Origin: Desulfovibrio sp. UBA6121
GTDB lineage: Bacteria; Desulfobacterota; Desulfovibrionia; Desulfovibrionales; Desulfovibrionaceae
Reading direction: 5' to 3'
Length of the DNA: 11,176 bases
NCBI GenBank assembly: GCA_002422505.1
Contig: DIVX01000074.1
Coordinates: 3,819 to 14,994, forward strand
In this document: positions 5,939 through 11,176 of the stretch, one piece after another
Layout of the letters: the number at the start of each line of letters is the position of its first letter
How positions within the stretch are numbered: position 1 is the stretch's first letter
The notes under the pieces: model-generated
What the model saw: the letters and a program-made list of their open reading frames with translations, nothing else
The model's database searches: none
What the model was told of the DNA's origin: nothing
Translations under genes and position numbers: made by a program

Positions 5939-7210
5939 ATGTCCCTTCTGCACCTTAACGGCGTACGCTACCGCAGGCCCGCCGCCCCCGTCGTCGTCGT
6001 GTGCATTGATGGCGGCGACCCGGCCTACATCGAGCAGGGCCTCAAGGACGGCATTCTCCCCAACGTGGCCCGCTTTGCGCGGGAAGGCTACAGCGCCGTG
6101 GCCCAGGGCACGGTGCCCAGCTTCACCTGCCCCAACAACATCTCGCTCATCACCGGCGCGCCGCCCGCGCTGCACGGCATTTCCGGCAACTACTACCTGA
6201 ACGCCGCAGGCGAGGCCGTGGTGATGACCGGGCCGGAGCTGCTGCGCAGCCGCACCATCCTGGCGCTCTTCGCCGAGGCCGGGGCCACCGTCGTTTCCAT
6301 AACCGCCAAGGACAAGCTGCGCAGGCAGCTGGGCAAGGACCTGGACCTGAGCAGGGGCAACGTCAGCTTCTCCTCCGAGTTCGCCGACCGCTGCACCCTG
6401 GCCGAAAACGGCATAGAGAACGTGTTGCAGCTCACCGGCATGCCCCAGCCAAACATGTACTCCATGGACCTTTCGCTCTTTGTGCTGGAGGCCGGAATCA
6501 AGCTGCTCGAAATGCGGCGGCCGGAGCTCATGTACCTCTCGCTCACGGATTTCATTCAGCACAAGCATGCCCCCGGAACCCCGGTGGCCAACGAGTTCTA
6601 CGCCCGCCTGGACGAGGCCTTTGGCCGCCTGGACGCCCTGGGGGCCGTGGTGGCCCTCACGGCGGACCACGGCATGAACGACAAATCCGGCCCGGACGGC
6701 AGGCCCAAGGTCGTTTTTCTGCAAGGCCACCTGGACCAGGCGTTCGGCCCCGGCGACACCAAGGTCATTTGCCCCATCACCGACGCCTTTGTGCGCCACC
6801 ACGGCGCGCTGGGCGGCTTTGTGCGCGTGTGGCGGCAGGGCGGCCGCGCCTCGGTGCAGGATATCATCCGCCTGGCGCAGAGCCTGCCGGGCGTGGAGCT
6901 GGCCCTCCCGCGCGAGGAAGCCTGCCGCCGCTTCGACCTGCCGCCGGACCGCGAGGGCGACGTGGCGGTCCTCGCCGACCGCTTCACGGTCCTCGGCGCG
7001 GCCGAGGCCGAGCACGACCTCTCCAACCTTTCCGATGCCCGCCTGCGCAGCCATGGCGGGCTCGACGAGGCGCGCGTGCCCTTCATCCTGAACCGCCCCC
7101 TGGCCGACGACTACCGCCTGCGCGCGGCGCTGGAGCTCAAGAGCCACCAGATCTTCGACTACGCCATCAACGGCGTGCTGAACGGCGCGCTGAACGACGC
7201 GGAGGCCTAG
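5939..7210 (+). CDS. phnA: Phosphonoacetate hydrolase PhnA (C-P bond hydrolase, alkaline phosphatase superfamily)
   Basis: Cytoplasmic enzyme that hydrolyses phosphonoacetate to acetate and phosphate with two metal ions, the C-P cleaving step of this pathway. The 423-residue product keeps the complete active site of characterised PhnA: D24 (CIDGGDP), nucleophile T63 (PSFTCPNN), D204 and H208 (LTDFIQH), D243-H244 (LTADHGMND) and H372 (RSHGG). Their spacing matches the zinc ligands D29/T68/D211/H215/D250/H251/H377 that I recall for the Pseudomonas fluorescens enzyme. Lysines in TAKDKLR (122-128) fit the substrate-binding lysines of the family. There is no signal peptide. ATG 5939 has AAGGA (5923-5927) upstream; an in-frame GTG at 5900 lies inside phnE and was rejected. 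It must not be confused with the unrelated zinc-ribbon PhnA protein of E. coli. Confidence 0.93.
   Translation: MSLLHLNGVRYRRPAAPVVVVCIDGGDPAYIEQGLKDGILPNVARFAREGYSAVAQGTVPSFTCPNNISLITGAPPALHGISGNYYLNAAGEAVVMTGPELLRSRTILALFAEAGATVVSITAKDKLRRQLGKDLDLSRGNVSFSSEFADRCTLAENGIENVLQLTGMPQPNMYSMDLSLFVLEAGIKLLEMRRPELMYLSLTDFIQHKHAPGTPVANEFYARLDEAFGRLDALGAVVALTADHGMNDKSGPDGRPKVVFLQGHLDQAFGPGDTKVICPITDAFVRHHGALGGFVRVWRQGGRASVQDIIRLAQSLPGVELALPREEACRRFDLPPDREGDVAVLADRFTVLGAAEAEHDLSNLSDARLRSHGGLDEARVPFILNRPLADDYRLRAALELKSHQIFDYAINGVLNGALNDAEA
7201..7205 (+). promoter_or_regulatory. Ribosome binding site for the alcohol dehydrogenase GTG start
   Basis: GGAGG lies in the last codons of phnA, six bases before GTG 7212. 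With one base between the phnA stop and this GTG, translational coupling is likely. Confidence 0.65.
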
Positions 7211-7211
7211 G

Positions 7212-8399
7212 GTGGGGCTTCCCGCCAGCGGCCGCCTGGCCGTCTACGAGAGCCCCGGCGCGCCCTTCCGCCTCGTCTCCTACCCGTTGCGCGCGCCCCT
7301 GCCCGGCGAGGTGCTGGTGCGCATCCGCATGTCCACCATCTGCCGCTCGGACCTCCACTCCTACCAGGGGCACAGGCCCAACCCCTGCCCCGGCGTGCTG
7401 GGGCACGAGATCATCGGCGACATTGTGGCCCTGGGGGAAGGCGTGCGCTGCGACATGCGCGGCGCGGCCCTGACCGAGGGCAACCGCATCACCTGGAGCG
7501 AGTATTTCATTCCCGGCCCCAACTACTACACCGAAGTTCTGGACCTGCCGCAAAAGTCGCGCGGGGTGGACAAGTACGGCCACATGGCCGTGTCTACGCC
7601 GCCGCACCACCACGGCGGCTTCGGCGAGTACTGCTACATCTTGCCGCAGTCCTGGATTTTGCGCCTGCCGGACTGCCTGAGCGACGAGGAAGCCACGCCC
7701 ATCAACTGCGGGGTGGCCACCATGATGGCCGCCACCGAGGCCGCGAACATCCGCATGGGCCAAACCGTGGTGGTGCAGGGCCTGGGCCTGCTTGGCCTGT
7801 ATGGCGCGGCCATAGCCAAGGCCAGGGGCGCGCGCCTGGTCATCGGGCTGGACGGCGTGCCCGCCCGGCGCGAGTTGTCCCGCCGCTTCGGCGTGGATCT
7901 GGCTCTTGACCCGGCAGGTCTGCCAGATTCGCCAGATTCGCCAGATTCGTCAGATCCGCCAGGCCCGTCAGGCCAAGCTGCCCCGGCTGGCGGCCAGGCG
8001 GCTCTGCTGGCCCAGGTGCGCAACGCCTGCCCGCCCGAGGGACCGGACGCGGCCATCGAAGTCTGCGGTTCGGCGCGGGCCATTCCCTTCGGCCTGGACG
8101 TGCTGCGCACGGGCGGAACCTACGTGCTGGCCGGGGTGGTGAACCCCGGAGCCGAAGTGACCCTGGACGCCAACCTGCTGCTGAAGAAGATGCTGACCCT
8201 GCGCGGCGTGCACAACTATCACCCCCGCAACTTGGCGGAGGCCCTGGATTTTGTTGTGGCCAACCGCGAGCGCTACCCTTTCCACGACCTTGTGGACGGC
8301 ACATACCCGCTGGAGCGGGTGGACCAGGCCATGGCCGACGCCGCCGAGAGGCGCGTGCTGCGCGCCGCCATAGTGCCCGCCCTGCGGACCGTGGACTGA
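7212..8399 (+). CDS. Phosphonate-catabolism-associated zinc-type alcohol dehydrogenase (MDR superfamily)
   Basis: Medium-chain dehydrogenase of the kind repeatedly found in AEP operons (TIGR03366-like, 'HpnZ'); its reaction is unproven. The 395 residues show a GroES-like half with likely catalytic zinc ligands C44 (TICRSDLH), H65-E66 (GHE) and C166 (INCGVAT). A Rossmann half follows with VQGLGLLG (188-195) for the nicotinamide cofactor. Two oddities stand out. Where relatives carry a structural-zinc lobe with clustered cysteines before LPQK, this one reads YFIPGPNYYTEVLDLPQK (98-115) with none. Residues ~237-262 are a Pro/Asp/Ser-rich insert encoded by a 9-bp tandem repeat. A role on hydroxyethylphosphonate or phosphonoacetaldehyde is a guess from context. 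GTG 7212 was chosen for its GGAGG and tight coupling to phnA. Confidence 0.85.
   Translation: MGLPASGRLAVYESPGAPFRLVSYPLRAPLPGEVLVRIRMSTICRSDLHSYQGHRPNPCPGVLGHEIIGDIVALGEGVRCDMRGAALTEGNRITWSEYFIPGPNYYTEVLDLPQKSRGVDKYGHMAVSTPPHHHGGFGEYCYILPQSWILRLPDCLSDEEATPINCGVATMMAATEAANIRMGQTVVVQGLGLLGLYGAAIAKARGARLVIGLDGVPARRELSRRFGVDLALDPAGLPDSPDSPDSSDPPGPSGQAAPAGGQAALLAQVRNACPPEGPDAAIEVCGSARAIPFGLDVLRTGGTYVLAGVVNPGAEVTLDANLLLKKMLTLRGVHNYHPRNLAEALDFVVANRERYPFHDLVDGTYPLERVDQAMADAAERRVLRAAIVPALRTVD
7922..7974 (+). repeat. In-frame 9-bp tandem repeat inside the alcohol dehydrogenase gene
   Basis: About six units: GCCAGATTC three times, then GTCAGATCC, GCCAGGCCC and a final GTCAGGCC-. The first three are identical and the later ones decay. 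Read in frame they give Pro-Asp-Ser units, then a Pro/Gly/Ser tail (residues ~238-255). Because the unit is three codons, gain or loss of copies keeps the frame. Confidence 0.9.
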
Positions 8400-8416
8400 A
8401 ACGAAGGAGCTTCATT

Positions 8417-9850
8417 ATGGAATTTGCAAGCGAGGCCATGCGCATCGGCGGCGAGCACATCAAGCGCGACCGCGTCATCGAGGTTCTGAACCCCTACACC
8501 GGCGGCTGCGTGGGCACGGTGCCCAAGGCCGAGGTGGACGATGTGCGCCGGGCCTTCGACATCGCCCTGGCCTTCAAGCCCAGGCTTACGCGCTACGAAC
8601 GGCACAGCATCCTGCTCAAGGCTGCGGAGCTTGTCGTGGCCCGCGCGGAGGAAATCAGCCTGCTCATTACGGCGGAATCCGGCCTGTGCCGCAAGGACAG
8701 CCGCTACGAGGCCGGGCGCGTGCGCGACGTGCTGGCGTTCGCGGCCAACGCCGCGCTGGAGGACGACGGCCAGATCTTCTCCTGCGACATCACCCCCCAC
8801 GGGCGCGAGCGGCGCGTGTACACCCAGCGCGAGCCCCTGCTCGGCGTCATCTCGGCCATTACGCCCTTCAACCACCCCATGAACCAGGTGGCGCACAAGG
8901 TGGCGCCCAGCATCGCCACGGGCAACCGCATGGTGCTCAAACCCTCGGAAAAGGTGCCCCTCTCGGCCCTGCTCCTGGCCGACATCCTTTACGAGGCCGG
9001 GCTGCCGCCGCAAATGTTCCAGGTGGTCACCGGCGACCCGGCGGAGATTGCCGACGAAATGCTGACCAACCCGGCGGTGGACCTGGTGACCTTCACCGGG
9101 GGCGCGGCCATCGGCAAGCATATCGCCCTGCGCGCGGGCTACCGGCGCATGGTGCTGGAACTGGGCGGCAACGACCCGCTCATCGTCATGGACGATGCCG
9201 ACCTGGAGGAGGCCGCAAGCCTTGCCGCTGCCGGCTCGTACAAGAATTCCGGCCAGCGCTGCACTGCGGTCAAGCGCATTCTTGTGCAAGAGAGCGTGGC
9301 CGACCGGTTTGTGGAGATTCTGGCCGAGAAGACCCGGCGCTGGAGTCATGGCGACCCCATGGATGAAAGCATGGACATGGGCACGGTCATAGACGAAGCG
9401 GCGGCGAAGCTTTTCGAGGCCAGGGTGGACGACGCCATCTTCATGGGCGCGCAGCTCGTTGCCGGGCACCAGCGCCGGGGCGCGCTCTATTCCCCCACGC
9501 TGCTCGACCATGTGCTGCCGGGAATGGAGCTGGTGCGCGAGGAAACCTTCGGCCCGGTGTCGCCGGTGCTTCGCTTCCGCACCCTGGACGAGGCCGTGGA
9601 GATCGTCAACGGCACGGCCTTCGGCTTGTCCTCCGGCGTGTGCACCAACCGGCTCGATGTCATCACCCGGCTGGTCAACGAGCTCCACGTGGGCAGCGTG
9701 AACGTGCGCGAGGTGCCGGGCTACCGCCTGGAGTTGACGCCCTTCGGCGGCATCAAGGATTCCGGCCTGGGTTACAAGGAAGGCGTGCAGGAGGCCATGA
9801 AGAGCTTCACCAACCTCAAGACCTACTCCCTGCCCTGGCCTGCGGCGTGA
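8417..9850 (+). CDS. phnY: Phosphonoacetaldehyde dehydrogenase PhnY (ALDH superfamily)
   Basis: NAD-dependent oxidation of phosphonoacetaldehyde to phosphonoacetate, linking PhnW to PhnA. The 477 residues are a full-length aldehyde dehydrogenase. Visible are the oxyanion asparagine N152 in ITPFNHPMN, the cofactor-region TFTGGAAIGK, catalytic-base E248 in LELGGNDPL, and the nucleophile C282 in SGQRCTAVKR. Near the end are EETFGPVSPV and PFGGIKDSGLG. Specificity rests on the overall resemblance to PhnY and on the phnA and phnW neighbours; by motifs alone it could be another phosphonate- or semialdehyde-type ALDH. ATG 8417 has AAGGAG (8404-8409) seven bases upstream and lies 17 bases after the previous stop. 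Its stop TGA overlaps the next start by one base. Confidence 0.92.
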   Translation: MEFASEAMRIGGEHIKRDRVIEVLNPYTGGCVGTVPKAEVDDVRRAFDIALAFKPRLTRYERHSILLKAAELVVARAEEISLLITAESGLCRKDSRYEAGRVRDVLAFAANAALEDDGQIFSCDITPHGRERRVYTQREPLLGVISAITPFNHPMNQVAHKVAPSIATGNRMVLKPSEKVPLSALLLADILYEAGLPPQMFQVVTGDPAEIADEMLTNPAVDLVTFTGGAAIGKHIALRAGYRRMVLELGGNDPLIVMDDADLEEAASLAAAGSYKNSGQRCTAVKRILVQESVADRFVEILAEKTRRWSHGDPMDESMDMGTVIDEAAAKLFEARVDDAIFMGAQLVAGHQRRGALYSPTLLDHVLPGMELVREETFGPVSPVLRFRTLDEAVEIVNGTAFGLSSGVCTNRLDVITRLVNELHVGSVNVREVPGYRLELTPFGGIKDSGLGYKEGVQEAMKSFTNLKTYSLPWPAA

Positions 9851-10689
9851 TGACCACGCCCGTCGCCCTGCTGGTGCTTTTGTCCGCGCTAATGCACGCG
9901 GGCTGGAACTATCTGGTCAAGGCCAGCCCGGATCGCCTGCTGGACATGGTGGGCCTTTCCATGGGCGGCTGCCTGCTGGCGGCCTGCCTGCTGCCCTTCG
10001 CCCCGCTGCCCGCGCGGGAGTGCTGGCCCTGGCTGGGCGTCACGGTGTTCGTCCACGTGGGCTACTTTCTGGCGCTTTTGGCCTCCTACCGCCATGCGGA
10101 CCTCTCCCTGGCCTACCCGTTGATGCGCGGCCTGGCCCCGGTGCTGGTGGCGCTGGCGGCGCCGCTGGTGGGGGAACCCCTAAGCCCCGGCCTGCTGCTG
10201 GGCATAACTCTGGTGGGCACGGGCATAACGCTGCCCGCCTGGCTGGGCTTTCGCAATGGCGCGGTGACCCGGGCCGGGATTCTCTTCGCCTGCTCCAACG
10301 CGGTCATCATCGCCCTGTACACGGTCATCGACGGCATCGGCGCGCGCCTTTCCGGCAGCGCCGCCGCCTACACGCTCTGGCTCTTTTTTCTGGACGCCTG
10401 GGGCATCCTGGGCATCGCCCTGTGGCAACGCGGAACGCACGTGTTCGGCCATTTGCGCCGCAGATGGGCGGCTTCCCTCGTGGGGGCGGTGCTCACCCTG
10501 GGCTCGTACGGCATCGTGCTCTGGGCCATGACGGCCGCGTCCATACCCGCCGTGGCGGCCCTGCGCGAGACGGCGGTGATCTTCGCCGCCGTGCTGGGGG
10601 CCTGGCTGCTCAAGGAGCGCATGGGCCGCTGGCGGGTGCTCGGCTCGGCCCTGGTGGCCTCGGGCGCGGTGTTCATCCGCTTTGGGTGA
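9850..10689 (+). CDS. DMT/EamA-family membrane transporter associated with phosphonate utilisation
   Basis: Inner-membrane protein of 279 residues with ten predicted hydrophobic segments (about 3-21, 29-51, 57-80, 84-104, 109-128, 136-156, 163-182, 196-220, 225-245, 252-270). They form the two five-helix EamA-type repeats typical of the drug/metabolite transporter superfamily. It resembles the 'phosphonate utilization associated' DUF6-type proteins (TIGR03340-like). Substrate and direction are unknown. Export of a pathway by-product, such as alanine from the PhnW reaction, is conceivable because DMT proteins include amino-acid exporters, but this is inference. The start ATG 9850 overlaps the phnY stop (TGATG) and has no clear ribosome binding site, implying coupled translation. 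The longer frame from 9640 reads inside phnY and was discarded. Confidence 0.88.
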   Translation: MTTPVALLVLLSALMHAGWNYLVKASPDRLLDMVGLSMGGCLLAACLLPFAPLPARECWPWLGVTVFVHVGYFLALLASYRHADLSLAYPLMRGLAPVLVALAAPLVGEPLSPGLLLGITLVGTGITLPAWLGFRNGAVTRAGILFACSNAVIIALYTVIDGIGARLSGSAAAYTLWLFFLDAWGILGIALWQRGTHVFGHLRRRWAASLVGAVLTLGSYGIVLWAMTAASIPAVAALRETAVIFAAVLGAWLLKERMGRWRVLGSALVASGAVFIRFG

Positions 10690-10724
10690 AATTTTCTTCC
10701 ACGCGAACAGCAAAGGAGACGGCC

Positions 10725-11176
10725 ATGTTTGACCCCGAACTGCTCCCGGACAATCCCTACCTGCTGCTTACCCCCGGCCCGCTTTCCACCTCCAAGGCGG
10801 TTAAGGCGGCCATGCTGCGCGACTGGTGCACCTGGGACGAGGACTACAACGCCCTGGTGCGCAACCTGCGCGCGCGGCTCACCGCCCTGGGCACCGCCAG
10901 CGGCGGCTACTCCAGCGTGCTCATGCAGGGCAGCGGCACCTTCGCCGTGGAATCCGTCATCGGCACGGCCCTGCCCAGGGACGGCAAACTGCTGGTGGCG
11001 GCCAACGGCGTGTACGGTTTGCGCATCGCCACCATCGCGCAGCGTTTGGGCATTGCCCACTCGGTGCTGAATTTCGGAGAAACGGGCCGCGCGGAGGCGG
11101 AGGAAATAGGAAAGGCGCTGGACCAGGACCCGGCGGTGACGCATGTGGCCGTGGTGCACTGCGAAACCACCACCGG
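10725..11176 (+). CDS. phnW: 2-aminoethylphosphonate:pyruvate transaminase PhnW, N-terminal part (cut by right edge)
   Basis: PLP enzyme that converts 2-aminoethylphosphonate plus pyruvate to phosphonoacetaldehyde plus L-alanine, the entry step of the pathway. About 150 residues are present, less than half of the usual ~365. Family marks: LLLTPGPLSTS (13-23), the PhnW-typical RDWCTWDEDYN (32-42), and the PLP-phosphate loop QGSGTFAVES (68-77). Further on come VAANGVYGLR and, at the edge, HCETTTG. The Schiff-base lysine lies beyond the window. ATG 10725 has AAGGAG (10713-10718) six bases upstream and follows the transporter gene by 35 bases. Motif match is strong enough to name it despite truncation. 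Confidence 0.93.
   Translation, partial: MFDPELLPDNPYLLLTPGPLSTSKAVKAAMLRDWCTWDEDYNALVRNLRARLTALGTASGGYSSVLMQGSGTFAVESVIGTALPRDGKLLVAANGVYGLRIATIAQRLGIAHSVLNFGETGRAEAEEIGKALDQDPAVTHVAVVHCETTT

Noticed and set aside
5909..7147. Minus-strand 412-codon frame opposite phnA
   Set aside because: phnA has all active-site residues on the plus strand. The opposite frame is an effect of GC-rich codon structure.
8273..9688. Minus-strand 471-codon frame opposite phnY
   Set aside because: Same reason: it is antisense to a full-length aldehyde dehydrogenase and contains no identifiable domain.
9640..9849. 70-residue N-terminal extension of the DMT transporter
   Set aside because: It reads out of frame through the conserved C-terminus of PhnY. 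The hydrophobic protein begins at ATG 9850, which overlaps the phnY stop codon.

Overview
This is a GC-rich bacterial window, about two thirds G+C by eye, with strong G/C preference at third codon positions. A cyclic beta-glucan synthase gene and a phosphonate operon point to a Gram-negative proteobacterium. A sulfate-reducing deltaproteobacterium of the Desulfovibrio type is my guess, but no gene in the window fixes the taxon.

Left part (1-2146, minus strand): the N-terminal quarter of a very large cyclic beta-1,2-glucan synthase (NdvB/ChvB/Cgs family), running off the left edge. Its start codon at 2146 and ribosome binding site are inside the window. Middle (2147-3247): about 1.1 kb with no convincing protein gene, but rich in RNA-type signals. 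These include a possible promoter for the glucan synthase, a block at about 2625-2774 that carries the sequence and folding signatures of 6S RNA (ssrS), a long hairpin followed by a strong rho-independent terminator ending near 2946, and a coding-like frame without a start codon at 2974-3171.

Right part (3248 to the right edge, plus strand): eight tightly packed genes in one apparent operon for phosphonate uptake and breakdown: phnC, phnD, phnE, phnA (phosphonoacetate hydrolase), a zinc-type alcohol dehydrogenase, phnY (phosphonoacetaldehyde dehydrogenase), a DMT/EamA membrane protein, and phnW (2-aminoethylphosphonate transaminase, cut by the right edge). Gaps run from a 1-base overlap to 44 bases.

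Together the genes make a self-contained 2-aminoethylphosphonate (AEP) route. PhnCDE imports the phosphonate, PhnW transaminates it with pyruvate to phosphonoacetaldehyde plus alanine, PhnY oxidises the aldehyde to phosphonoacetate, and PhnA splits the C-P bond hydrolytically to acetate plus phosphate. No C-P lyase gene and no transcription regulator is visible. The alcohol dehydrogenase and the DMT protein are recurrent but functionally unproven partners of such operons. The alcohol dehydrogenase is unusual here: it lacks the structural-zinc cysteines and carries an insert made of a 9-bp tandem repeat. The operon itself is of a known type. The most under-described elements are these two partner proteins and the non-coding stretch upstream.
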